A stretch of 64,000 bases of DNA. It comes from Egibacter rhizosphaerae. Lineage in GTDB: Bacteria > Actinomycetota > Nitriliruptoria > Euzebyales > Egibacteraceae. The stretch spans positions 248,001 to 312,000 of the forward strand of contig NZ_CP036402.1 of NCBI RefSeq assembly GCF_004322855.1, in the 5' to 3' direction. Numbering within the stretch: position 1 is the stretch's first letter; each line of letters opens with the position of its first letter. Below, in pieces: positions 8,558-16,792 of the stretch. The notes below the pieces were generated by a model, which saw only the letters and a program-made list of their open reading frames with translations, had not been told where the DNA came from and ran no database searches. Position numbers and translations under genes: made by a program.

Positions 8558-9200
8558 AGGGGCCCTCGCGCTCGCCGACTGGCGGCGGCGCGTGCACGGG
8601 CTCTACGCCGACGTCCGCGCCCGGTGGCCCCGCGACCCCGCGACTGCCCACCAGGAATGGCGCGAGCGGCGGGCCGAACTCTTCGCGACCCATCCCGAGT
8701 CACCGCTGCCGACGGCGCCCTTCGACCCCACCGCCGGCCCGCCCGTGCCCTACTTCGCCTACGACCCTTCGTTCGCGTTCACCGCGCCCGTGGAGACCGA
8801 CGTCGACCACGAGCGATTCGAACTGCCGATCAGCACCGGTCCCCCGTTGCTCTTCGAACGCATCGGGCGGGTGGCCCTGCCCGTCGGCTCGCTCGAGGTC
8901 TATTGGCTGCACGCCTACGGCGGAGGCCTGTTCGTGCCGTTCCGCGACGCCACCAACGGCGACACGACCTACGGGGGCGGCCGCTACCTGCTCGACACCT
9001 GCAAGGGCGCCGACCTCGGGACGACGCCCGACGGCGAACTGGTGCTGGACCTCAACTTCGCCTATCACCCGTCGTGCTGTTACGACGCGGAGTGGTCCTG
9101 CCCGCTGGCCCCGCCGAGCAACTGGTTGGACGTGGCGGTGCCGGTCGGTGAATGCCTCGCCCAATCGGTGAATGCCTCGCCGACTAGCCGCCGCTGGTGA
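8532..9200 (+). CDS. DUF1684 domain protein
   Basis: A 222-residue protein of the DUF1684 family, whose function is unknown. The family core is recognisable: LADWRRRVHGLYADVRARWP, FDPTAGPPVPYFAYDP, LPVGSLEVYWLHAYGGGLFVPFRDATNGDTTYGGGRYLLDT split over the middle, and the C-terminal LDLNFAYHPSCCYD with CPLAPPSNWLDV. The start is the ATG of the last 26-bp repeat copy, the only repeat ATG in frame. A 20-bp duplication at 9145-9184 shifts the last codons, so the protein ends in an atypical SVNASPTSRRW tail that overlaps the convergent HAL-like gene by 17 nt. Confidence 0.85.
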   Translation: MIDPWPTQPGALALADWRRRVHGLYADVRARWPRDPATAHQEWRERRAELFATHPESPLPTAPFDPTAGPPVPYFAYDPSFAFTAPVETDVDHERFELPISTGPPLLFERIGRVALPVGSLEVYWLHAYGGGLFVPFRDATNGDTTYGGGRYLLDTCKGADLGTTPDGELVLDLNFAYHPSCCYDAEWSCPLAPPSNWLDVAVPVGECLAQSVNASPTSRRW

Positions 9201-10638
9201 GATGGTCGGCCGCAGCGGCGATGTCCCGCGAGAGGTCGCGATCCTCCATTCGCGTGGGCAGCGTCGACGCCGCGGCGTCGTAGGCGCGCTCGCCAGCGGC
9301 CGAAGCCGGTCGGTGGCTCGCCAGCCGGAGCGCACGGACCGCCGCGACGAGCTCGACCGCGACGACGGTCGTGTAGTGCTCGAGCGCCCGACTCAGACCG
9401 CGTGCGGCCTGCGGTGCCAAGCTCGCGTGGTCCTCCTGGCCGTGCGCGAGCACCGGCGGTGCGAACGTCGCCGGTGCCGCGGCCGCCCGCAGCTCCTCGA
9501 GCGCGGCGCTCGCGGTGTACTCGAGGATCATCGCCCCCGAGCTGCCCGGCGCGTCCTCGCCGGCCAGGAACGCCGAGAGGCCGGTCACCCGTTCGTCGCA
9601 CAGTGCCGCCACCCGTCGCACCGACTGCGCAGCGGCCTGCACCAGCGACGCCCGAACCTGGTCGAGCACGAGCGCGAGGCGCGCGAGGTGGAAGTTGCCG
9701 TTGCTCAGTGCCCGCCCGACCTCGACGTCGAGCAGCGGGTTCTCGGCCGCCGCGTTGAGCTCGACCTGCAGCACGCGCCCCAGCTCGTCCGCCGCGTCGC
9801 GCGCAGCCCCCTGGACCTGCGGGATGCTCCGCAGGCTCACCGGATCCTGCGAGCGCGCGGGCATTGCCGCCCCCACGAGCTCGGCGAGGCGACGCGCCAC
9901 CGCGACCTGCCCCGGATGCGGCCGGGCGGCGTGGACCCTCGGGTCAAGGGCAGCGGGGTTCGCACGGGCTGCGGTGAACGTGAGCCCGGCCGTGATCTCC
10001 GCGCCGGCGAGCAGTCGCTTCAGCTCGTCGCTGGCGAGCGCGGCCTCCCCCAGCGTGGCGGCCCCCGACGACATCAGCGCGATCGCGTCACCCGGTGCGA
10101 TGTCGACCGGCTCCGGTGGGTGGGCGTGCCCGAGCCAGCGGCCCTCGCCGGCGAGCGCGAGCCCGAGCTCGGCCAGAGCCGTGAGGTCGCCCGTGCCGAT
10201 TGAGCCGATCCGGTGCACCGCCGGGGCCACGCCCGCGTTGAGCGCCCGCACGATCGCCTCGTGCAGCGATGAGCTGACCCCGCCGCCGCCTGCACCGAGC
10301 TGATTGGCTCGGACGACCATGAGCGCGCGGGCGCGCTCGATGGACGCGACCTCCCCGGCGCCGCCGGCGTGGCTGCGCAGAAGCCGTCGCGAGTGGTCAC
10401 CCGCGTCCACCGGCTCCACACGTTCCCGGAGGAGCGCCCCCACGCCGGTGTTGCGCCCGTACAGCGACTCGCCCCGTGACACGAGGTCGTCGGCCAGGCG
10501 AGCTGCCTGCTCGTTGCGCTCGCGGGCACCCCGGGTGAGGTCGGCCCGCCCCCCTTCGGCCGCGATCCGGGCGACCCGGGCGGGATCGAGCGTCTCCCCG
10601 TCGAGCGGCTCGCGGGCGCCGGGTGGGGTCTCACCCAT
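9184..10638 (-). CDS. HAL/PAL-family lyase homologue with altered MIO triad (GTG)
   Basis: A 484-residue member of the histidine/phenylalanine ammonia-lyase family. Conserved parts include SLYGRNTGVG with Tyr60, PQVQGAARD, ENPLLDVE, SNGNFHLARLAL and GQEDHASLAP. The residues that normally cyclise to the MIO electrophile, Ala-Ser-Gly, are replaced by Gly148-Thr149-Gly150 in IGSIGTGDL, and the loop is one residue shorter than in classical HutH. The catalytic Tyr of QDxYSxR is Val267 (QDPVSLR). A normal MIO-dependent deamination is therefore unlikely. It is the last gene of the CDO-rhodanese operon, its ATG overlapping the rhodanese stop by 8 nt. Possible activities: a MIO-independent elimination such as that of ergothionase, or a regulatory partner of the second paralogue. 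Confidence 0.82.
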   Translation of the reverse strand: MGETPPGAREPLDGETLDPARVARIAAEGGRADLTRGARERNEQAARLADDLVSRGESLYGRNTGVGALLRERVEPVDAGDHSRRLLRSHAGGAGEVASIERARALMVVRANQLGAGGGGVSSSLHEAIVRALNAGVAPAVHRIGSIGTGDLTALAELGLALAGEGRWLGHAHPPEPVDIAPGDAIALMSSGAATLGEAALASDELKRLLAGAEITAGLTFTAARANPAALDPRVHAARPHPGQVAVARRLAELVGAAMPARSQDPVSLRSIPQVQGAARDAADELGRVLQVELNAAAENPLLDVEVGRALSNGNFHLARLALVLDQVRASLVQAAAQSVRRVAALCDERVTGLSAFLAGEDAPGSSGAMILEYTASAALEELRAAAAPATFAPPVLAHGQEDHASLAPQAARGLSRALEHYTTVVAVELVAAVRALRLASHRPASAAGERAYDAAASTLPTRMEDRDLSRDIAAAADHLTSGG

Positions 10639-11053
10639 CGGGCTCGCGTCCGCCGGGCACCGTCGGGAGCCCGGCGGCCACCCAGGCCCAGTAGCCGCCC
10701 TCCAGATCGGTGGCGCGGTGCAGGCCGAGCTCCCGAAGACTCGCGGCCGCGAGGCTCGAGGTGTAGCCCTCCGAGCACATGACCACGACCTCGACGTCGT
10801 GATCGCGCACCCACGGCAGGCGCGCCTCGCACCGGGGATCGAAGCGCCACTCGAGCACGTTGCGCTCGATGACCCAAGCGTCGGCCACCTCTCCCTCCCG
10901 CCGCCGCTGGGCCTGCGGTCGGATGTCGACCAGCACCGCCCCGCGCCCCACGGCCTCCGCGGCCTCCTCCGGTCCGAGCCGGCGCAGGCGTGCCCGTGCG
11001 TCGGCGAGCATCCGAGCGATGCCGACGGGCTCCCGGGTCTCGGTCGCGCTCAT
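10631..11053 (-). CDS. Rhodanese-like sulfurtransferase
   Basis: A 140-residue single rhodanese domain. It has the typical VLVDIRP strand, the WVIERNVLEWRFD segment and an active-site loop with a catalytic cysteine, VVMCSEGYTSS (Cys93), then DLEGGYWAW near the end. It would carry a persulfide and move sulfane sulfur between donor and acceptor. ATG and the upstream CDO stop overlap as ATGA, and the HAL-like gene starts within its last codons, so the three genes are tightly coupled. A CDO followed by a rhodanese is a common actinobacterial pair in my knowledge. Confidence 0.9.
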   Translation of the reverse strand: MSATETREPVGIARMLADARARLRRLGPEEAAEAVGRGAVLVDIRPQAQRRREGEVADAWVIERNVLEWRFDPRCEARLPWVRDHDVEVVVMCSEGYTSSLAAASLRELGLHRATDLEGGYWAWVAAGLPTVPGGREPDG

Positions 11054-11646
11054 CGCGTGTCCCGCTGACCCGATGTCGCCGTGGCGAGCGCCGGATCGGC
11101 CGTGGGCGGCTCGATCCGCCACTCGGAGACCGGTCCGAGCGTGCCGTCGACGTCGTCGTAGAACCGCATGACCGACAGCGGCGGGGAGTAGGCGTGGATG
11201 CTCGTCGCCGGACCCTGCTCTCGGTTGCCGAGGTTGTGCAGGTACTCCGGCCCGAACGTCGCGACGTCGCCGGGACCCAGCGTGCGGGCGAGCAACCGGT
11301 CTCCCGTCGGGACCCGTCCGGCGCGTCGCGTGTGGTCCTCGTGCAGCCGCCCCTCGGCGACGCAGAACACGCCGGCGGTCTCGCCGTGGTCGTGGATCGT
11401 CGTCTCCTGGCCGGGTGCCCAACCGAGCACGTAGACCTCCAGCTCGGGGCGCCAGAGCAAGCGCGCGAACCAACGGCCCGAGGGGTCGTGTCGCACGTAG
11501 GGGCGCCAGACTCGGGGATCGGCGGCGAGTTCCCGCGCGAGCCGGCCGAGGGAGTCGCGGTCGAGGGGGCCTTCGGGCAGCTCCTGAACCGCCGGATGGT
11601 CGATGAGGTAGGGGTCGCGGATCTCGATGTGCGTGATTGTCGACAC
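11050..11646 (-). CDS. Cysteine dioxygenase family protein (cupin)
   Basis: A 198-residue cupin of the cysteine dioxygenase family, which oxidises cysteine (or a related thiol) to the sulfinate using non-haem iron. The iron ligands are visible as His85 and His87 in TIHDHGETAG and His137 in EYLHNLGN; AYSPPLSVMRFYDD holds the conserved Tyr153 of the family. The GTG at 11646 has GGAGG seven nucleotides upstream. It heads the operon with the rhodanese and HAL-like genes. Substrate specificity (cysteine, mercaptopropionate or a thiol imidazole) is not decided by sequence. Confidence 0.88.
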   Translation of the reverse strand: MSTITHIEIRDPYLIDHPAVQELPEGPLDRDSLGRLARELAADPRVWRPYVRHDPSGRWFARLLWRPELEVYVLGWAPGQETTIHDHGETAGVFCVAEGRLHEDHTRRAGRVPTGDRLLARTLGPGDVATFGPEYLHNLGNREQGPATSIHAYSPPLSVMRFYDDVDGTLGPVSEWRIEPPTADPALATATSGQRDTR

Positions 11647-11914
11647 GGTCAGTCCTCCACCGACGCGGGGAGGTCCGAGCGAGCGAGCGACCAGCACCAC
11701 CGGACCGGCGACGGTCGAGGCGCGCCGGCCGTACACCCGGACACGGCCTCCCCTAGCCTCGCCCGCCACCTGTGCGCCAACGCGCGTGCGCTGCCTCACC
11801 GGTGACGAGCCTGTGTCCGTCCGGTCCCGCCCGGCCGCTGCCGACCGGGCGAGCCCGATACGCTGATGGTATCGGCGCGAGCTCGCTCGCGTGCAAGCGA
11901 GAGGACACTCCCGG

Positions 11915-12280
11915 ATGGCCATCAGCAAGGACCAGCGGGCCGCCATCGGCGAGGCGGTCACGCGTCTCGAACGGGACTTCTACGGGCGCGGGCCCAGCTC
12001 GGTGCGCGTGTCGACGAGCGAGGGCGACCCGGAGATCGTGACGGTGCTGAGCCTCGACACCCTGACGGTCGCCGACCGCACGCTGGTGGATCGCGGGGAG
12101 ATGAGCTCGGTGCTCGCCCACCACGACGCGCTGCACCTCGCGACCAAGGACGACTTCTGCAGCGAGGTGGCCGCGATCGTCGGTGATGAGCCGGATGCGT
12201 ACTTCGCGAGGGTCGACCCGCTCACCGGCTACGCAGCGCGCGTGTTCGTCTTCGACAGCCAACTCCGCGAGGCGGACTAG
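11915..12280 (+). CDS. DUF2294 domain protein
   Basis: A 121-residue protein of the DUF2294 family, function unknown. The family pattern is clear: AIGEAVTRLERDFYGRGPSSVRV, a central LDTLTVADRTLV helix, and DDFCSEVAAIVGDEPDAYF. The ATG at 11915 (MAISKDQRA) is chosen over a GTG at 11891 because it starts at the family N-terminus, with GAGAGGAC upstream. It stands alone on the plus strand between the two minus-strand HAL-like operons. Relatives occur next to sodium/proton transport genes or alone, so context gives no role. Confidence 0.75.
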   Translation: MAISKDQRAAIGEAVTRLERDFYGRGPSSVRVSTSEGDPEIVTVLSLDTLTVADRTLVDRGEMSSVLAHHDALHLATKDDFCSEVAAIVGDEPDAYFARVDPLTGYAARVFVFDSQLREAD

Positions 12281-12356
12281 CCGGAGACCGGCGCGTCCGG
12301 GCGGGGTTCTGATCACTCACGCACACACTCCCGCCCAGAGGGGGGCACCGGCGAGG

Positions 12357-13835
12357 TCATGCGGACGGCGGAGGTGGCAGACCGTCGGCATCGAGCAGGG
12401 CCACGAGCCGGTCGATCTCGGGGCCGAGCGGACGATCCTCCTCCACCGGAGGCACCGCTCCGGCGACCACGCCGGCGAGCGCACCCAGTACGCCGTGCTC
12501 CGGCGCGCGCCCGCGCAGCCACCAGGCCTGCCGGACGCAGAGGAGCTCGCAAGCGGTGATCTCCGTGGCGAGCTCCTCGACGCGGCGCAGCCGCGCGGCG
12601 GCCTCGAACGTGAACGTCTGGACGTCCTCCTGGCCGAGCGAGGTGTCGGCGGCCCCGAGCGACACGGGCGCAGCCAGCCGCCGCAGCTCGTTCAGCGCCC
12701 CGACCGCGCGCTTGTGCACGACGACGAGCCCGCAGCCGCCGGCCTCACGGGTGAGCTGCGCGGGAAGGCCGGTCACGCGCTCGTCGAGCAGTCGATGCGT
12801 CCGCTGCACCGCGAGCTCCCCCACCTGCGCGAGCGCGAGCGCGAGGTGATCGAGTCCGCTCGCGAGGTCGATCGCATGGAACGCGCCCGAGGTCACGAAG
12901 CGGCCGTCGACGAAGGCGGGCGAATCGGTGACCGCCCCGAGACGACGATCGGTGTCCTCGCCGAGGCGCACGACCGTGCGCCGCAGCTGGGTGAGGACCT
13001 GCGGCACGACCCGGAACGACACCGGAGCCTGGTGACCGGCGTCGGCGACACCGTCGCCGAGCAACCCGGACAGCTCGGTGAGGACACCGGCGAGCACGGG
13101 GTCGCGCGCGAGGCCGCCGAGCTCCGAGGAGTACGGGCTACGTGGGGCGTCGATGCCCTCGCACGCGGCGGCGGCCACGACGGTCTGCTGGGCCGAGAGC
13201 CGCTCCGCCACCCGCAGCCGCGCCGAGCTCAGCCCGACCGCCGCGGGGGCACCGGCCAGCAGCGCGAGTCCTTCCTTGGGTCCCGGCTCGTAGGGCGCGA
13301 CGCCGCGACCGGCGAGCGCGGCCTCCGCCTCCTCGGTGCCGCCCCGATCGCCGAGCACGAGGCCCACCCCGACGAACGTCTGGAACAGGTGCGCCAGCGG
13401 TTGGATCTCCCCGGCGGCACCCACGGCGCGCTCGGGAACGGCCGGGCAGAAGCCGTCGTTCAACCGGTCGGCGATGTAGCTGCACAGGGCACCGCTGACC
13501 CCCGAGTTGCCGTGCAGGAACTCCGCGAGGCGCGCGAGCATGATCGCCCGCACCTCCTCGGGGGGCAGCCACGGCGCCGAGCCGACCGCGCGACCGAGCA
13601 GGAGGCGCCGCTGGTGGCTCGCGCGGGCCTCGTCGTCGAGGTCGATCGTGGACAGAAACCCCATGCCGGTCGTCACCCCGTAGACCCGTTCGCCCGCCAG
13701 AGCGGTGAGCATCAGTTCCCGGTGCTCGTCGACGCGGGCGAGCAGCGCCGGCTCGATCGACAGCGGCGCGCCCTCGAAGGCGACCCGTTCCAGCGTGGAG
13801 CGGTCGAGGTCGTCGGGGTGCCGAACGGTGGGCAC
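12357..13835 (-). CDS. HAL/PAL-family lyase homologue with altered MIO triad (AAG)
   Basis: A 492-residue second member of the histidine/phenylalanine ammonia-lyase family. It keeps VYGVTTGMGF with Tyr52, FLHGNSGVSG, the TDSPAFVDGRF region, SGAFHAIDLASG and SLGQEDVQTF. The MIO triad is Ala140-Ala141-Gly142 (AVGAAGEIQPLAH); without the serine the MIO cofactor cannot form. As in the other paralogue, the catalytic Tyr position is Val (QAPVSFR, Val272) and the triad loop is one residue short. The GTG at 13835 has AAGGAG six nucleotides upstream and lies 17 nt after the YeiH stop. It may be an ergothionase-like eliminase or an inactive subunit; it should not be labelled HutH on homology alone. Confidence 0.8.
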   Translation of the reverse strand: MPTVRHPDDLDRSTLERVAFEGAPLSIEPALLARVDEHRELMLTALAGERVYGVTTGMGFLSTIDLDDEARASHQRRLLLGRAVGSAPWLPPEEVRAIMLARLAEFLHGNSGVSGALCSYIADRLNDGFCPAVPERAVGAAGEIQPLAHLFQTFVGVGLVLGDRGGTEEAEAALAGRGVAPYEPGPKEGLALLAGAPAAVGLSSARLRVAERLSAQQTVVAAAACEGIDAPRSPYSSELGGLARDPVLAGVLTELSGLLGDGVADAGHQAPVSFRVVPQVLTQLRRTVVRLGEDTDRRLGAVTDSPAFVDGRFVTSGAFHAIDLASGLDHLALALAQVGELAVQRTHRLLDERVTGLPAQLTREAGGCGLVVVHKRAVGALNELRRLAAPVSLGAADTSLGQEDVQTFTFEAAARLRRVEELATEITACELLCVRQAWWLRGRAPEHGVLGALAGVVAGAVPPVEEDRPLGPEIDRLVALLDADGLPPPPSA

Positions 13836-13852
13836 GAGGCGCTCCTTGCGGG

Positions 13853-14890
13853 TCACCACCAGCCGGTGGCCGCCATCGTGGCGAGAGCGAGGACGGCGAT
13901 CAGCAACCACCCTGCCGCGCCCACGACCAGGGGCCGGGGACCGGCACGCCTGACCGCCCCTAGGTCGGCGCCGAGCCCCACTCCGGCCAGCGCCATCACC
14001 ATGAGCGTCCGTCCGACCTCCGGCAGGAAGCCGAGCCCGAGCGCGTCGATCACGCCGACGCTCTGCAGCCCGGCCGCCGCCACGAACCAGAGCAGGAAGG
14101 CGGGCAGGGTGCGCAGGGCCTGCCCCGCGGTGAGGCCCGCCTGTTCCGCGGCCCGCTGCTGGGCCCACAACCCGAAGGCGATGACCAGTGGGAGGATCAA
14201 CGTCGTGCGGACGAGCTTGACCACGGTCGCGACGTCGCCGGCCTCCTCGCCGACTGAGTAGCCGGCCGCGACCACCGAGGAGGTGTCGTTGATCGCCGCG
14301 CCCGCCCACACCCCGAACGCCGCCTGGTCGAGCCCCATCGCACCCCCCAGCGGGGGGAACACGAGCAGCGCGAGCAGGTTCATGCCGAACACGACCCCGA
14401 TCGCGACGGCGACGTCGTCGCTGCGCGCGCGGATGGTGGGGGCCAGCACGCCGATCGCGGTGCCCCCGCACACCACGGTGCCGACGGTGAGCAAGGCGCG
14501 GGGCTCCCACGAAACCCGCAGCAGCCGGCCGAGCCCCCAGATGCCCGCGATCCCCCCGAGCGCGACAACGGCGAGCACCGCGAGGGCCGAGCCCCCGATC
14601 CCCCCGACCTGCTGCAGCCCCAACCCCGTTCCGAGCAGGACGATCGCGATCTGCAGCCCCTGCTTCGCCGCGAAGCCGACCCCCGGACGCAGACGTTCGG
14701 ACAACCCGAGGATCGAGCGCACCAGCACCCCGGCCACCACCGCTACGACCGCCGCGCCGAACAGGGGCACCCAGCGTTCGACCAGTAACCCGATCCCGGC
14801 GAGGCCGGCCACGGTCGCGAGCCCGGGCAGGCGCCCGACCCAGCGCGGGACGACCCCGTCGGCGCCCGACGAGCGGCGCGACTCGATCAC
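13853..14890 (-). CDS. YeiH family putative sulfate/sulfite exporter
   Basis: A 345-residue polytopic membrane protein of the YeiH (UPF0324) family, annotated as putative sulfate or sulfite exporters. About ten hydrophobic segments are visible; family signatures include GFAAKQGLQIAIVLLG, VVCGGTAIGVLAP, IGVVFGMNLLALLVFPPLG and FGVWAGAAINDTSSVVAAG. The GTG at 14890 gives the family length; AGGAGG lies about 12 nt upstream. It heads an operon with the AAG-type HAL-like gene, and its promoter region is shared divergently with the hut operon. Export of an oxidised sulfur product of the CDO pathway is a reasonable inference. Confidence 0.87.
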   Translation of the reverse strand: MIESRRSSGADGVVPRWVGRLPGLATVAGLAGIGLLVERWVPLFGAAVVAVVAGVLVRSILGLSERLRPGVGFAAKQGLQIAIVLLGTGLGLQQVGGIGGSALAVLAVVALGGIAGIWGLGRLLRVSWEPRALLTVGTVVCGGTAIGVLAPTIRARSDDVAVAIGVVFGMNLLALLVFPPLGGAMGLDQAAFGVWAGAAINDTSSVVAAGYSVGEEAGDVATVVKLVRTTLILPLVIAFGLWAQQRAAEQAGLTAGQALRTLPAFLLWFVAAAGLQSVGVIDALGLGFLPEVGRTLMVMALAGVGLGADLGAVRRAGPRPLVVGAAGWLLIAVLALATMAATGWW

Positions 14891-15004
14891 GGTGGGTGGG
14901 GCCCTCCTGGGCAGCGGGTGCACGAAGGTCACATCACCGGCGGCCGCCGTCGACGCGGCCCCATCCCACCGAGTGTGCGGACGTGACAAGACCGTGGCAG
15001 CGGC

Positions 15005-15033
15005 TTGACGCCCCCCGACCGGGATGGTGCGAT
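15005..15033 (+). promoter_or_regulatory. Candidate hut operon promoter
   Basis: TTGACG (15005-15010) is separated by 17 nt from TGCGAT (15028-15033), about 90 nt upstream of the hutU start in the divergent yeiH-hutU spacer. The -35 box is good and the -10 box is weak, so this is a moderate call. Confidence 0.4.
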
Positions 15034-15121
15034 GCGCCGCCAATCCTGCGGCATGACGACGTTACGCGTCAATCTCGACGCGGGACGCCCGTGGCCCGCC
15101 CCTGTTCGAGGAGTACCGGGC

Positions 15122-16792
15122 ATGCCCGACGACGGCCCCACGGCCCGGCCCGTGACCGCGCCGCGCGGCACCGAGCGCACCTGCCGGAACTGGGCCCAGG
15201 AAGCGGCGCTCAGGATGCTGTGCAACAACCTCGACCCCGAGGTGGCCGAGCGTCCCGAGGATCTCGTGGTGTACGGGGGTTCGGGGCGGGCTGCGCGGTC
15301 GTGGGAGGCGTTCGACGCGATCGTCGAGACGCTGCGCGACCTCGGCGACGACGAGACCCTGCTCGTGCAGTCGGGTCAGCCGGCCGGGGTGTTCCGGACC
15401 CACGAGTGGGCGCCGCGGGTGCTCATCGCGAACGCGAACCTCGTCCCGGACTGGGCGACCCCGGGCGAGTTCGGCCGGCTGGAGGAGGCCGGGCTCACGA
15501 TGTACGGGCAGATGACCGCGGGCAGCTGGATCTACATCGGCACCCAGGGGATCCTGCAGGGAACCTACGAGACCTTCGCGGCCGTGGCGGCCCAACGCTT
15601 CGGCGGCTCGCTGGCCGGCACGATCACGCTGACCGCGGGGCTCGGCGGCATGGGCGGCGCGCAACCGCTGGCCATCACCATGAACGACGGGGTCGCGGTC
15701 TGCGTCGAGGTCGACCCCGCCCGGATCGAGCGCCGCCTCGAGCACGGCTATCTCGACGAGGTGGCCGGCGATCTCGATGACGCGGTGCGCCGGGCCACCG
15801 CGGCCCGGGACGAGCGCAGGCCCCTGTCGATCGGCGTCCGCGGCAACGCCGCGGAGGTCGTGCCGGACCTCGCCGAGCAGGGCTTTCCCGCCGACGTCGT
15901 GACCGACCAGACCTCGGCGCACGACCTGCACGCGTACGTGCCTACCGGGCTCGAGCTGAAGGAGGCCGACGACCTGCGCGCGCGTGACCCCGAGGAGTAC
16001 CGCCGGCGGGCCCGCGAGTCGATCGTCGAGCACGTCGCCGGGATGGTCGCGTTCCTCGACGCCGGCGCCGAGGTGTTCGACTACGGCAACGGCCTGCGCA
16101 GTGAGGCCCAGCTCGGCGGCTATCCGCGCGCCTTCGACTACCCCGGGTTCGTCCCCGCCTACATCCGCCCGCAGTTCTGTGAGGGGCGCGGTCCGTTCCG
16201 CTGGGCGGTGTTGTCGGGCGATCCGGCCGACCTGGCTGCCACGGACGAAGCCGCACTCGCCGAGTTCGCCGACGATGATCGGCTCGTGCGCTGGATCCGC
16301 GAGGCCCGCGAGAAGGTCGCCTTCCAGGGGCTGCCGGCGCGGATCTGCTGGTTGGGCCTCGGCGAGCGCGACCGGCTCGGTGCCCACTTCAACGAGCTGG
16401 TTGCCACCGGTCGGGTCAGCGCACCGATCGTGATCGGCCGCGACCACCTCGACAGCGGGTCGGTCGCCTCGCCGCACCGCGAGACCGAGGCCATGGCCGA
16501 CGGCAGCGACGCGATCGCCGACTGGCCGGTGTTGAACGCGCTGCTGAACACCGCCAGCGGCGCCTCGTGGGTGAGCTTCCACCACGGCGGGGGTGTGGGG
16601 ATCGGCCGCTCGCTGCACGCGGGGGTGGTCGCCGTCGCCGACGGCACCGAGCTGGCCGCCGAGAAGCTCGAGCGCGTGCTCACCAACGACCCCGCCTCGG
16701 GGGTGATGCGCCACGCGGACGCCGGCTACGAGCGCGCCGCCGAGGTCGCTCGGACACGCGGGCAGCGCTTGCCGATGCGGGAGCGTCCGTGA
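15122..16792 (+). CDS. hutU: Urocanate hydratase
   Basis: A 556-residue cytosolic enzyme, second step of histidine degradation, converting urocanate to imidazolonepropionate with a tightly bound NAD+. Classic blocks are present: [67 protein letters not shown] with the conserved Cys near residue 353, [14 protein letters not shown] and [20 protein letters not shown] (20). The ATG at 15122 has GAGGAG eight nucleotides upstream. It heads a four-gene operon joined by 4-nt overlaps. No deviation suggesting a thiourocanate specificity was recognised by eye, though that difference is subtle. Confidence 0.95.
   Translation: MPDDGPTARPVTAPRGTERTCRNWAQEAALRMLCNNLDPEVAERPEDLVVYGGSGRAARSWEAFDAIVETLRDLGDDETLLVQSGQPAGVFRTHEWAPRVLIANANLVPDWATPGEFGRLEEAGLTMYGQMTAGSWIYIGTQGILQGTYETFAAVAAQRFGGSLAGTITLTAGLGGMGGAQPLAITMNDGVAVCVEVDPARIERRLEHGYLDEVAGDLDDAVRRATAARDERRPLSIGVRGNAAEVVPDLAEQGFPADVVTDQTSAHDLHAYVPTGLELKEADDLRARDPEEYRRRARESIVEHVAGMVAFLDAGAEVFDYGNGLRSEAQLGGYPRAFDYPGFVPAYIRPQFCEGRGPFRWAVLSGDPADLAATDEAALAEFADDDRLVRWIREAREKVAFQGLPARICWLGLGERDRLGAHFNELVATGRVSAPIVIGRDHLDSGSVASPHRETEAMADGSDAIADWPVLNALLNTASGASWVSFHHGGGVGIGRSLHAGVVAVADGTELAAEKLERVLTNDPASGVMRHADAGYERAAEVARTRGQRLPMRERP

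Noticed and set aside
9184-10638. Annotating this gene as histidine ammonia-lyase (hutH)
   Set aside because: The Ala-Ser-Gly triad and the catalytic Tyr are missing, so homology alone does not justify the enzyme name.
12183-14261. A 692-codon plus-strand reading frame opposite the second HAL-like and YeiH genes
   Set aside because: Antisense shadow of two recognised families; no domain and no ribosome site.
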